From positions 3,810,001-3,874,000 of the forward strand of contig NZ_CP092334.1 of the NCBI RefSeq assembly GCF_018595685.2: a stretch of DNA of 64,000 nt. The letters are read 5' to 3'. The position numbers and the translations under genes are program-made. The notes beneath the pieces are model-generated. The model had not been told where the DNA came from. It did not search any database and worked only from the letters and a program-made list of their open reading frames with translations. Each line of letters starts with the position of its first letter. Positions within the stretch are counted from its first letter, which is position 1. The stretch is from Flavihumibacter rivuli (GTDB taxonomy: Bacteria > Bacteroidota > Bacteroidia > Chitinophagales > Chitinophagaceae). Positions 45,429 through 53,890 of this stretch are shown here, piece after piece.

Positions 45429-46877
45429 TCAATTCTGCCAATTCTTTGCTTCCTGTTCCCTGTGAAGTAGGTTGATTCGGACACCGAATTTGTTCTTCAA
45501 ATGCCTCGCCAACGCATCCGCTGCATACACACTCCTGTGTTGCCCGCCCGTACAGCCGAAGTTGACCATCAGGCTGCTGAATCCGCGTTTGATATAATCA
45601 GTTACCGTCATATCCACGATATCGAATACACTGTTCAGGAAATCAGGCATGGATGTGCGCTGCTCCAGGAAATCCTTCACGGATTTATCCCTTCCCGTCA
45701 GTGGTTTGTATTCCTCAAAACGGCCGGGGTTCAGGATGCCGCGGCAATCAAACACAAAGCCGCCGCCGTTATCGCTGGGATCACCGGGGATGCCTTTCTT
45801 GAAGGAGAAGCTATGGATGGTCACCACCAATGGTGTTTCCTCAGTGGCGCGCAGGGGTTCGAAACGATCGATCACTTCAGTGCTCACGCAGAACTGCAGG
45901 CACTTGTCGAATTCCGGAACGGCAATGCCCATCCGGCGGTTATCGATGAACCATTTGAGGTTCTTCAAGGCAAGCGGGATGCTGGTGAGGAAGTGTGCCT
46001 TTCTTTCAAAGAGTCCACGGAAACCATAGGCGCCCAAAACCTGCAATAAACGGATCAGCACATAGCCATTGTATTGCGCCGTGAAGAGGTAGCTGTCCGG
46101 CTTTTGCGACAGGTGCTTGCCGGCTTCTTCGATATAGAAATCCAGCAGGCTGTTCTTCCAGTCGTCCGGCAGTTCGGCCTTGGCCTGCCAGAGCAGGGAG
46201 GCTACATCGTATTGCAGGGCGCCGCGCATGCCACCCTGGTAATCGATGAAATGCACTTCCTCGTCACGGATCATGATGTTCCGGCTCTGGAAATCGCGGA
46301 ACATGAAATGCTTGTTATCAGTATGGGTGAGGTAGGTGCTCAGCGCCTCGAAATCATCGATCAGCTTCTGCTTGTCGTAAGGATACTTCAGGGTATCCAG
46401 GAAATAGTATTTGAAATAGAGCAGGTCGGAGAGGATGGCCTGCTTGCCGAATTCCCTGGCGGTAAGGCAAAGGTCGTAGTTGATGTTCTGCCCGCCCACG
46501 ATCTGCAGGTGGGCCAGTTTGGCCAGGCTCTTCTGGAAAAGCGAATAGACATAATCGTTATGTCCGTGGGCTTCCAGTTTGTTCAGGAGCGATACGTCTC
46601 CAAAATCTTCCTGCAGGTAGGTCTTGCCGCTTTCATCTACGCAATACACATTGGCAACGGGGCAGCCTTTCTCGCGCAGGGAGCGGGAGAAGTCGAGGAA
46701 GGTGTCGTTCTCGCGGATGTTCTCGTTGTAGGTGGCAATAAAGGTGCCGCCATCAGGGCCGAATACCCTGAAGTACATGCGGTCGCTGCCCGACTGCGGG
46801 AGCTTGACGATTTCCTGGGGTGCCGTTCCGGCATGCTGGCGATAGAGTTCGCTGATCTGGTTGAGTATGTTTTCCAT
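45429..46877 (-). CDS. AmgK-like sugar kinase fused to a RapZ C-terminal domain
   Basis: This 482-aa protein is a two-domain fusion. Residues 1 to about 335 form an aminoglycoside phosphotransferase-like kinase close to AmgK, the anomeric kinase that phosphorylates MurNAc/GlcNAc at C1. The catalytic loop reads FRDFQSRNIMI (Asp and Asn kept, first His replaced by Phe as in some relatives) and the metal loop FIDYQGGMRG. Residues about 345-482 match the C-terminal domain of RapZ/YvcJ, ending with VNFGCTGGQHRSVYAADAL. The N-terminal RapZ ATPase half is absent. In E. coli the RapZ C-domain binds glucosamine-6-phosphate, so a sensor role for cell-wall sugar is a fair inference. MurU (57979) is the usual next enzyme. 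Confidence 0.88.
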   Translation of the reverse strand: MENILNQISELYRQHAGTAPQEIVKLPQSGSDRMYFRVFGPDGGTFIATYNENIRENDTFLDFSRSLREKGCPVANVYCVDESGKTYLQEDFGDVSLLNKLEAHGHNDYVYSLFQKSLAKLAHLQIVGGQNINYDLCLTAREFGKQAILSDLLYFKYYFLDTLKYPYDKQKLIDDFEALSTYLTHTDNKHFMFRDFQSRNIMIRDEEVHFIDYQGGMRGALQYDVASLLWQAKAELPDDWKNSLLDFYIEEAGKHLSQKPDSYLFTAQYNGYVLIRLLQVLGAYGFRGLFERKAHFLTSIPLALKNLKWFIDNRRMGIAVPEFDKCLQFCVSTEVIDRFEPLRATEETPLVVTIHSFSFKKGIPGDPSDNGGGFVFDCRGILNPGRFEEYKPLTGRDKSVKDFLEQRTSMPDFLNSVFDIVDMTVTDYIKRGFSSLMVNFGCTGGQHRSVYAADALARHLKNKFGVRINLLHREQEAKNWQN

Positions 46878-46918
46878 TGAAGCAGCGAAAATAAGGAAGA
46901 GAAGGGAGGATTTGGAGA

Positions 46919-47540
46919 TCCGCCTGCGCTGAAGCTTCGGCGGACATGGTGTGGTTTAATTGCCTCAGCGGGGGCCTAGTATTTTATACCTCAGCGGGGT
47001 CTCCCGAAGGGGAACCCGATGTCCTCGTCCTGTGATTCATCAGGGTCCCCTGCGGGAGACCCTGCTGGGGAGAGGTGGGAGGAGACCCTGCTGGGGAGAG
47101 ATGGGGCAGGCACTGCTGTGGTGGGAGACGTATAATTATTTACCTCAGCGGGGTCTCTCGTAGAGGACCCCGATGTGCCTTCAGTCTGTTTTTCATCAGG
47201 GTCCCCTGCGGGAGACCCTGCTGAGGAGAGGTGGGGGGAGACCCTGCTGGGGAGATGGGGGGAGACCCTGATGGGGGAGATGGGGCAGGCACTGCTGTGG
47301 TGGGAGACGTATAATTATTTACCTCAGCGGGGTCTCTCGTAGAGGACCCCGATGTGCCTTCAGTCTGTTATTCATCAGGGTCCCCTTCGGGAGACCCTGC
47401 TGAGGAGAGATGGGGGGAGACCCTGCTGGGGAGAGGTGGGGGGAGACCCTGCTGGGGTAAAGGTGGGGGGAAACCCTGCTGGGGTAAAGGTGGGGGGAAA
47501 CCTGCTGAGGAGAGATGGGGGGAGACCCTGATGGGGTAAA
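46919..47540. repeat. large repeat cluster: CTGCC-type hairpin, six REP-like units and half-unit tandems
   Basis: A TCCGCC...GGCGGA hairpin lies at 46919-46944. Forward 30-nt units lie at 46992-47021, 47146-47175 and 47325-47354; reversed partners at 47038-47067, 47194-47223 and 47373-47402. About 128 bp are repeated directly with a 179-bp step (47102-47230 and 47281-47409). After each pair come 20-26-bp tandem copies of only the right half of a unit (ggagaccctgctgggg plus a purine-rich tail), at least eight in all to 47540. No gene is seen in 46878-47707. Confidence 0.88.
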
Positions 47541-47633
47541 AGAAGAGGGGAAGGGTGAAGAGACCGGTTACGTCCCAATATGGTATCACCTTATTATGGT
47601 CTTTTAGCATGTCGATGTTGACTTGTAAATGCA

Positions 47634-47659
47634 AAAAGAGGTCGCTATGGACCTCTTTT
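47634..47659 (-). terminator. intrinsic terminator of the SusC-SusD-TlpA operon
   Basis: A 10-bp stem AAAAGAGGTC/GACCTCTTTT (47634-47643, 47650-47659) with a 6-base loop ends in a T run on the minus strand. It lies 49 bases after the TlpA gene's stop. Confidence 0.85.
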
Positions 47660-47707
47660 GCATTTCCTCATGAATGTGCTGCTTCTGATAATGATTGCGA
47701 TTGGTAG

Positions 47708-48967
47708 TTATTCGTTAAGCAACTCCTGGATGATCTGGTCAAATTCCTTTTTGAATTCCCTGTGATGCTCACCGGTAGCCGGACCATTGAACCCGCTGTG
47801 GATCTTCCTGATATTGCCTTTCTTGTCGATGAAGATCGTAGTAGGGAAGGCCGCGATCTTATCGATCTCCGGCAGGGTCTTTTGTGCTTTTAATGAATCG
47901 TTTGCCGCTACCCCTGTCAGTAAGATTGGATATTGAATATTGAATCGACGGACAAGTGGCTGCACCGACTTGATTGACTGCGCAATGTCTGTGCTTCGCT
48001 CATAGGCCAAACCAACAATTTCTATTTGTCGGTTACGTGCAGGGTCATTGTAATAGTCACTCAGGAATTTCGTTTCGTCTATACAGTTCGGGCACCAGGA
48101 GCCGAGGATCTGCAGGATCACTACTTTGCCGGTGAATCTTTTATCCGACAAGGATAGCCATTGACCATCTGTGGTTTGAAAACGAAAACCAGGGTTACTA
48201 GATAAGCCGGTAAGCTTGGAAACGGCATAAGCATCAGGAAGCACCGCCTTTTCGTTCCTTACGGCATGCCAATCTTGAACTCCAAGGGGGCCCGAGTAGA
48301 ACTTTCCTGATTGGATATTGTTGGCGTCTTGGATGTAGGCCGTGAATAGGAATGCATGACTACCATCAAATCCGGATAGCTTCAGGCTGTCCCCTGACAC
48401 TACTCCTTGCAGGAAACGGTAATCCCCAGTGGGAGTTAAAAAAGTACCGGTAAGTAAATTACCGACCTGCTTAAATTCCCCAATCGCTTCTGCAATGGAT
48501 CCGTTTTTCTGCTTGAAATAGGCCGTCCACCTGCCACCTATCTTTTTCGCTGTGGCCTTTACCTCATTGAAGCGCTGGTCCTGGTTAGGGCTGGCACTGA
48601 AGGCCAATGGCTGTGCCCTCGCCCCAGTTCCTTTTACCCACCATCCCTGTAGATGGCCTTTTTGATCCAATCGGGCCCTAAAGGCGGATTCGAAGAAAGG
48701 TAACTGGATAAAGACAGAATCGTTAGCCATGCTGATGCTGTCCACCAGTAACCGTTCCTCACCATTGATGACATACAAGATCTTCCTGTTAAGGCTGTCC
48801 TTCACCTCAAAATTGAATGCGATCTCCTGACCATCCGGGCGGGTCAACTGGCCGCGCCAAATGCCATTCTGTAAGGTCGGTGGTATATTCTTCCAAAACA
48901 GGAAGGGCACAACCAGACCAGCCGTCAGGAAAATGCGGAGCAAACTGCGTATCTGCTTATTGTACAT
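47708..48967 (-). CDS. TlpA-type thioredoxin-like protein with long N-terminal domain
   Basis: This 419-aa protein begins with an N-terminal signal or anchor (LLRIFLTAGLVVPFLFW). A beta-rich N-terminal region of about 240 residues precedes a thioredoxin-like domain (about 255-415) with the redox motif LGSWCPNCIDETKFL (Cys-Pro-Asn-Cys) and cis-Pro region AAFPTTIFIDKKGNI. TlpA/ResA proteins reduce disulfides in the periplasm. Here it is the last gene of the SusC-SusD operon, overlapping the SusD gene by 11 bases. With the SAM riboswitch and Cys-rich leader upstream, I infer a role in reducing an imported disulfide such as cystine or oxidised glutathione, or in maturing the outer-membrane proteins. 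This is not proven. Confidence 0.86.
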   Translation of the reverse strand: MYNKQIRSLLRIFLTAGLVVPFLFWKNIPPTLQNGIWRGQLTRPDGQEIAFNFEVKDSLNRKILYVINGEERLLVDSISMANDSVFIQLPFFESAFRARLDQKGHLQGWWVKGTGARAQPLAFSASPNQDQRFNEVKATAKKIGGRWTAYFKQKNGSIAEAIGEFKQVGNLLTGTFLTPTGDYRFLQGVVSGDSLKLSGFDGSHAFLFTAYIQDANNIQSGKFYSGPLGVQDWHAVRNEKAVLPDAYAVSKLTGLSSNPGFRFQTTDGQWLSLSDKRFTGKVVILQILGSWCPNCIDETKFLSDYYNDPARNRQIEIVGLAYERSTDIAQSIKSVQPLVRRFNIQYPILLTGVAANDSLKAQKTLPEIDKIAAFPTTIFIDKKGNIRKIHSGFNGPATGEHHREFKKEFDQIIQELLNE

Positions 48968-50393
48968 CGAACCAGATTTTAGTAGTTAAAAGATCCTGGC
49001 CTTGTCTTGAAACGGCCGCCTGGTAATTGGTGCCATTCAATGCCTGTTCGTTGCCGGGGTATATGAATCTTTTAGGGATATCGCCATTCAAGACACCGGC
49101 AACGGCGGGTGGCAGCTGCGGGTAATCCAGCCTTCTCCATTCCGCGAATGCTTCCAGCCCCTGGCCAAATAAAGCGATCCATTTCTGTTCTCCAATCGAC
49201 TTTTTGTAATTGGCCGGGTCGAATTGCACCAATGGCTGATTCAGGTAGGTGTCAGCTTCTGTTAACGGAATGCCGTATTGGATGAATGAAGCTTTGATGG
49301 CAGACTGATAGAGAACTTCCGCGTTTTCTGTGGTGAAACCACGTGCAGCTGCTTCTGCCAGGTCAAATAATAGTTCTGCGTAGCTGAAAATAACTGCGGG
49401 TGCATTCGCTGCCTGGAAATAGGCACCAGGCTTCGATGTCTTTGCAAACCCAAGATTGCTCGCATCTGCAGTGGTCAATCCATTAGGGACACCAACATAG
49501 CCAGCCGGTGTTTCAGTCTGGGTCCTGTTGGCGAATATGGGTAACCTGGGGTCTTTTAAGGTGGTCAATCTATCAACGATGGATTTGCTGACCCTGTAAT
49601 CATCCCTTGTTTCGAATAAGGCATTGACCGGATTTTGATTGGGTGAAGACAGGTAGGTCAGTTTTGCAGTTTCTGACTGCGCGCTGATCAATGGATCGTT
49701 GGCAGCTGCAATTTCCTCGAAGACCTGCCTGGCCAGTTCTGGTTCACGGTCTGCGAGTCGCAGTGCAATTCTTACCCGTAATGAGTTCGCCAGCTTCATC
49801 CAATTGTTGATATTTCCATTGTAGATAGGGTCGCCTCCAATTGTTTTCCCTGAAGGGTTCAATAAGCTTTTAGCTTCCTTGAGATCGGCAAGCAGTCCCA
49901 GGTATACCTCTTTTTGCGGATCATATACCGGGGTGATGTATTTTTTGATATCACCTGCCTGGCTATAGGGGATATCCCCATAGGTATCTGTCAAAAGAAG
50001 GAAGGCCCATGAACGTACCACCAGTGCAACTCCTTTATAGTTGGGGTTGGATTGCTGGTCGGCCAGTTTAATGATCTGGTTCAGGTTGGTAATGCTTTGG
50101 GAATAAAGCGTTGACCAAAGACTGGTAAAACTGCTATTCGAGAAGATGTATCGGTCTTCCTCTGTATACTGGATCTTTGCCCAATGCTGGATAAACAGCA
50201 GGCTGGAGTTCATGTTGTTGGCCGTTCCCCAATAGGTATCTACAGCTGTTTTGATGGCCGATGTCAAAAGGTAGTCCGCCTGGGCATTTTCTGTTGCGTT
50301 GGGATTGATATTCGCCTCATCAAGTTTCTTGCTGCACGAAAGCGTTGCAATGGAAAGTATGGTAATGAGTAAGTAGCTCTTAGTATTTTTCAT
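48957..50393 (-). CDS. SusD/RagB family surface lipoprotein
   Basis: This protein of 478 aa has a lipoprotein signal (LLITILSIATLSC). It continues with SKKLDEANINPNATENAQADYLLTSA, typical of the SusD-like group 2 branch, and has the tetratricopeptide-like helices of SusD (YKGVALVVRSWAFLLLTDTYGDIPYS around residue 118). SusD proteins sit on the outer surface and hand ligands to SusC barrels. The C-terminal part (YQSAIKASFIQYGI, EQKWIALFGQGLEAFAEWRRLDYP) is also family-typical. The gene follows susC by 10 bases and overlaps the TlpA gene. The ligand is usually a glycan or peptide; here regulation points to a sulfur compound. Confidence 0.92.
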   Translation of the reverse strand: MKNTKSYLLITILSIATLSCSKKLDEANINPNATENAQADYLLTSAIKTAVDTYWGTANNMNSSLLFIQHWAKIQYTEEDRYIFSNSSFTSLWSTLYSQSITNLNQIIKLADQQSNPNYKGVALVVRSWAFLLLTDTYGDIPYSQAGDIKKYITPVYDPQKEVYLGLLADLKEAKSLLNPSGKTIGGDPIYNGNINNWMKLANSLRVRIALRLADREPELARQVFEEIAAANDPLISAQSETAKLTYLSSPNQNPVNALFETRDDYRVSKSIVDRLTTLKDPRLPIFANRTQTETPAGYVGVPNGLTTADASNLGFAKTSKPGAYFQAANAPAVIFSYAELLFDLAEAAARGFTTENAEVLYQSAIKASFIQYGIPLTEADTYLNQPLVQFDPANYKKSIGEQKWIALFGQGLEAFAEWRRLDYPQLPPAVAGVLNGDIPKRFIYPGNEQALNGTNYQAAVSRQGQDLLTTKIWFDVQ

Positions 50394-50403
50394 AAACGAT
50401 TAT

Positions 50404-53400
50404 TTAGAATTGAAGGGAAAGGTTGAAGCCATAGCTTCTAACGGTAGGCAGGGACAAGCTTTCCAGTCCCTGGGCATTGCCAGTATTAAAAGCTGTTTCC
50501 GGATCTATATGGGGAACCGCTTTGTAAATGATCCAAAGATTCCGTCCTACCGCAGAAACGGTTGCGTTGTGAAGTCTGAGTTTGCTGATCCATGATTTGG
50601 GAAGGCTATAAGAAACCCTTACTTCCCGCAGTTTCACAAATGATGCATCAAAAATATTGGCCTCATCTATTGTCCGGAATGACTTGTAATACTGTTGTGC
50701 CGGAAGGACCTTGGTGTTGGGCTTGCCATCCGAAGTGACACCATTAAAAATTATTCCATCATCATATATGGTCTCCCCATTAGGTGCTGTGGCGCCACCG
50801 GGCAGTTGGACTGTTCCATTTGATTTCTTATTATCCGGATAATAGTAGTAAAGTCCGCCATTTTCTGCGCCACGTCCTGGTAAGGTGGTGGAGAGTACTC
50901 CGGTATAGGTGCCTGTTGCATAGGTGCCACTATAGAGTTGGCCTCCAAAACTTCCGTCTATGAGTACGGAAAGGTTGATTCCCTTGTAGGTGAAACTGTT
51001 GGTTACACCGCCAAACCAATCTGGGGTATACTTGCCCAAAACCCTTTTGGTGGGATCGATCCGCGGTGCCCCATCTGCATTTACCAGGATCTGCCCCTGA
51101 TCATTTCGTAAGTAGGCATTGCCAAACAGGGTTCCATAAGGCTGGCCAACGGTAGCGATTACCTGTGCAGAGTTTGTTCCAATCACATAGTTCTTAAGAC
51201 GACCTTCTTCGTCCAATTTGATGACCTTACTCCTGTTCTGGGCATAGTTCAAGGAAACATCCCAGGTTAGTGGTCCTTTTACAGGGGTTAATCCCAGCTG
51301 GATCTCCAGGCCTTTGTTGTTGATCTTCCCGGCATTCAGCAGTTTCTGGCGATAGCCAGTTGAAGGACTCACATCCACGCTCAGGATCTGGTTGTAACTA
51401 TTGGTATTGTAGACACTGATATCCAGCCTGACCTTGTTGTCAATAAAGGCCAGTTCAGCGCCCAATTCTTCAGAGGTTGTGGTCTCCGGTTTGAGGTTCT
51501 GATTGAGGTCTATACCGGAAGCTGTTAACTGGGGATAGGAGCCGAATGGTGCTGAGAACAGGAAGGTGTTGCGCAGCTGGTAGGGATCTGCGTCCTTACC
51601 TACCTTGGACCATCCCGCCCTGAGTTTGGCATAACTTAACCAATCGCTTTTGATATTAAATGCTTCGGTTAATATCAGGCTACCGTTGATGGATGGGTAG
51701 AAGTAAGAACGGTTTTGGGTGGGAAGGGTACTTGACCAATCGTTCCTGGCGGTCAGGTTAAGAAAGGCGAAATCCTTATAACCGATCTGGGCTGCCCCAA
51801 ACAAACTGTATACCAGCAGCTTACTGTAATAGTTGGAAGAGATCAATGGATCCCTTGAATTGGCAAGGGAATACAATCCTGCTACAGCCAGCCTCGGCGC
51901 TTGCTGGATGTTTTCTTCATAGAACTTGGAACGGATGTTTCCGCCTGCCACCAAGTCAATGCTCAGGTCCTTGGGCAATGATTTTTTGTAATTAAGGGTG
52001 GCTTCTGTATTGGTTTCATTAACCGTATAGCCGTCTTCCTGGTAGGAACCAAATGGTGTACCATTGGTGCCATACGCCACTTTTAGTTTCCTGCGGTCAT
52101 TGTAATAGTCGGTGCCGGTGAAGAAGTTCAATTGAAGGCCTTCAATGATCTTATAATTGAAGCCAGCCTTACCTATGAACCGGTTCCTTCTTTGCTCTAC
52201 TGTGTTCTCATAGGCAATGAAGAAAGGGTTGCTGTAATAGCTGTTGTTCCAGTTGAAGGTGCTTCCGTCCGGATTCCGGTAGTTTTTGAGACGATTGATA
52301 TCTACCTGCCTTCCAAACCAGGTGAATTGCAACATTGTACTGGTCGCCCTTCTGCCACCTGCACCGGGAAGGTTATCGGCCCTGTTCTGGTAGTAGTTGG
52401 CGTCGGCAATGAAACTGAGTTTGGGTGTTAAGCGTAAGGTGGTATTCAAGCTTACCGTATTGCGGCCCTGGCTGGAATTGGGCACCACGCCTTCCTGTTT
52501 GAAATTGTTAAAGGAGATTCGGTAATCCACTTTTTCTGTTGCATCGGCAATGGATATCCCGTTATTCAGGATGTAGCCATTGCGGAAAAAATCCTTTACA
52601 TTATTCGGGTGGGGGACAAAGGGCACCGGCTCCCCGTTGGAATAGAACTGGGGAATCAGCCTGCCGTCCATTCTCGGCCCCCAGCTTTCGTCTACCCCAT
52701 CGTTGATGCCGCCGCCTCTTCCATCGACATAGCTGAATTTGCCGTCAGATCCCTGGCCAAAGGTATTTTGGTAGGAGGGGAGTGTGAGCAATTGTTCAAT
52801 TGAAAAGCCGGTATTGAAGGTTATGCCAATCCCTTTTTTTGATTTCCCTGATTTTGTCTTGATGAGGATGACACCCGCTGCTGCGCGTGAGCCATAAAGT
52901 GCAGCTGCATTAGGTCCTTTTAGCACGCTGATGCTTTCAATATCATCAGGGTTGATATCAGCGATGGCATTGGCGTAATCCCTGGAACCGCCTACGCCCA
53001 ATTGCGAATTGTCAACCGGAACACCATTTAGGATGAATAATGGCTGGTTGTTGCCTGCGATGGAGGTCTCTCCCCTGATGATGATCCTGGATGATCCCAT
53101 ATCGCCCTGGCTATTGGTAATGCGTACGCCCGCTAATTTGCCTTCAAGGGCACTGACAATATTGGGTTCCCGCGCTTCAGCGAAATCTTTTGACTTGAGT
53201 TCCTGAACGGCATAGCCTACGGACTTTCTCTTCCGGGAAATGCCAAGTGCAGTTACGACCACTTCATTGAGAGAGCTTTCACCCCTTTCGAGGTCGACCA
53301 GGCTGTTCTCGTTCAGTGCACTTACAGGGATTTCTAAAGGCTTGAATCCGACATGCGTCAGTATCAATGTGTCATTGGGGTGGGCGCTGATCTCGAAGCC

Positions 53401-53580
53401 GCCGTTCCCTTGTGTTACGGAAGAGGATACGCCGTTCTTGGTGCGAATGGTTACACCGTTGAGTAATTGTTGGTTCTCTTTCGTTCTGACCGTGCCCTTG
53501 ATGATCTTTTGTTGGGCATAGATGGATGCCGACAGTAGCAGGAATAGTAAACTGCCAGCCAGTTTTGTAGATATATGCAT
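50404..53580 (-). CDS. SusC/RagA family TonB-linked outer-membrane protein under SAM riboswitch
   Basis: This is a 1058-aa receptor from the ATG at 53580 (HISTKLAGSLLFLLLSASIYAQ signal peptide); a longer frame to 53631 is not signal-like. A carboxypeptidase-like regulatory domain (residues about 25-100), the SusC linker VVVTALGISRKRKSVGYAVQEL (about 108-130), a plug domain with GPNAAALYGSRAAAGVILI and a large barrel follow. It works with SusD (10 bases downstream) and the TlpA protein. The 5' leader is about 420 bases and contains a SAM-I aptamer, two further hairpins, a Cys-rich leader ORF and two more hairpins. The barrel therefore responds to the methionine/SAM state of the cell, unlike most glycan SusC systems. 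Confidence 0.93.
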   Translation of the reverse strand: MHISTKLAGSLLFLLLSASIYAQQKIIKGTVRTKENQQLLNGVTIRTKNGVSSSVTQGNGGFEISAHPNDTLILTHVGFKPLEIPVSALNENSLVDLERGESSLNEVVVTALGISRKRKSVGYAVQELKSKDFAEAREPNIVSALEGKLAGVRITNSQGDMGSSRIIIRGETSIAGNNQPLFILNGVPVDNSQLGVGGSRDYANAIADINPDDIESISVLKGPNAAALYGSRAAAGVILIKTKSGKSKKGIGITFNTGFSIEQLLTLPSYQNTFGQGSDGKFSYVDGRGGGINDGVDESWGPRMDGRLIPQFYSNGEPVPFVPHPNNVKDFFRNGYILNNGISIADATEKVDYRISFNNFKQEGVVPNSSQGRNTVSLNTTLRLTPKLSFIADANYYQNRADNLPGAGGRRATSTMLQFTWFGRQVDINRLKNYRNPDGSTFNWNNSYYSNPFFIAYENTVEQRRNRFIGKAGFNYKIIEGLQLNFFTGTDYYNDRRKLKVAYGTNGTPFGSYQEDGYTVNETNTEATLNYKKSLPKDLSIDLVAGGNIRSKFYEENIQQAPRLAVAGLYSLANSRDPLISSNYYSKLLVYSLFGAAQIGYKDFAFLNLTARNDWSSTLPTQNRSYFYPSINGSLILTEAFNIKSDWLSYAKLRAGWSKVGKDADPYQLRNTFLFSAPFGSYPQLTASGIDLNQNLKPETTTSEELGAELAFIDNKVRLDISVYNTNSYNQILSVDVSPSTGYRQKLLNAGKINNKGLEIQLGLTPVKGPLTWDVSLNYAQNRSKVIKLDEEGRLKNYVIGTNSAQVIATVGQPYGTLFGNAYLRNDQGQILVNADGAPRIDPTKRVLGKYTPDWFGGVTNSFTYKGINLSVLIDGSFGGQLYSGTYATGTYTGVLSTTLPGRGAENGGLYYYYPDNKKSNGTVQLPGGATAPNGETIYDDGIIFNGVTSDGKPNTKVLPAQQYYKSFRTIDEANIFDASFVKLREVRVSYSLPKSWISKLRLHNATVSAVGRNLWIIYKAVPHIDPETAFNTGNAQGLESLSLPTVRSYGFNLSLQF

Positions 53581-53623
53581 AATTACGGGTTTGTTTGCGT
53601 TTGGATAATAAGGGTCCCTTCCC

Positions 53624-53693
53624 ATGCCCATCGGGAGTTGGGCATAGGCGTAGCAAGGGCCGTCCCTGAGTCCGCTAAGCGATCAGGGCAGGC
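53624..53693 (-). promoter_or_regulatory. two hairpins between leader ORF and susC
   Basis: A GCCGTCCCTGA/TCAGGGCAGGC stem (53659-53669, 53683-53693; 9 of 11 pairs) and an ATGCCCA/TGGGCAT stem (53624-53630, 53639-53645) lie between the leader ORF stop and the susC start. Neither has a T run, so they could be attenuation hairpins of unusual type or unrelated repeats. Confidence 0.45.
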
Positions 53694-53725
53694 GTGGAAA
53701 CGAACTGTTTAGTGGGAGAAGTTCC

Positions 53726-53815
53726 TTACCTACAACAACAGCAGCAGGGAAGCTGTGATAGACAAATAGCGTTGGGGAAGCGGTTGTTTGAGAGGGTCTG
53801 TTCCATTTCTTTCAT
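53726..53815 (-). CDS. candidate cysteine-rich leader peptide
   Basis: This 29-codon ORF lies on the minus strand between the SAM riboswitch and susC. It starts ATG AAA GAA ATG and ends with Leu-Pro, then five Cys codons (TGC TGC TGT TGT TGT), Arg and TAA. A further Cys codon sits ten codons before the end. Such runs of one amino acid are typical of ribosome-stalling leaders of attenuators; with few charged Cys-tRNAs the ribosome would pause before the hairpins at 53624-53693. The start codon follows an A-rich ATTAAA, a normal Bacteroidota initiation context. A caution: the run is a CTG/TTG-like trinucleotide tract that could arise by chance, and no homologue can be compared here. Confidence 0.55.
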   Translation of the reverse strand: MKEMEQTLSNNRFPNAICLSQLPCCCCCR

Positions 53816-53822
53816 TTTAATG

Positions 53823-53877
53823 GTGATTAAACATGTAATCACTTATCAGCACCAGACAAGCTTAGTTCTGCACTAAG
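53823..53877 (-). promoter_or_regulatory. expression-platform hairpins after the SAM aptamer
   Basis: Two perfect hairpins lie between the aptamer and the leader ORF: ACTAAG/CTTAGT (53861-53866, 53872-53877) and GTGATTA/TAATCAC (53823-53829, 53836-53842). On the RNA, GATAAG at 53842-53847 is complementary to the CTTATC of the aptamer's own P1 5' strand (53985-53990) and could form an alternative pairing. No T-run terminator is visible, so control may be at translation or through the leader ORF. Confidence 0.5.
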
Positions 53878-53890
53878 TATAAGATACCTG

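Noticed and set aside
53694..53876. Plus-strand 60-codon frame with five Gln in a row opposite the leader ORF
   Set aside because: The Gln run is the complement of the Cys codons; the strand carrying the riboswitch and susC is the transcribed one.
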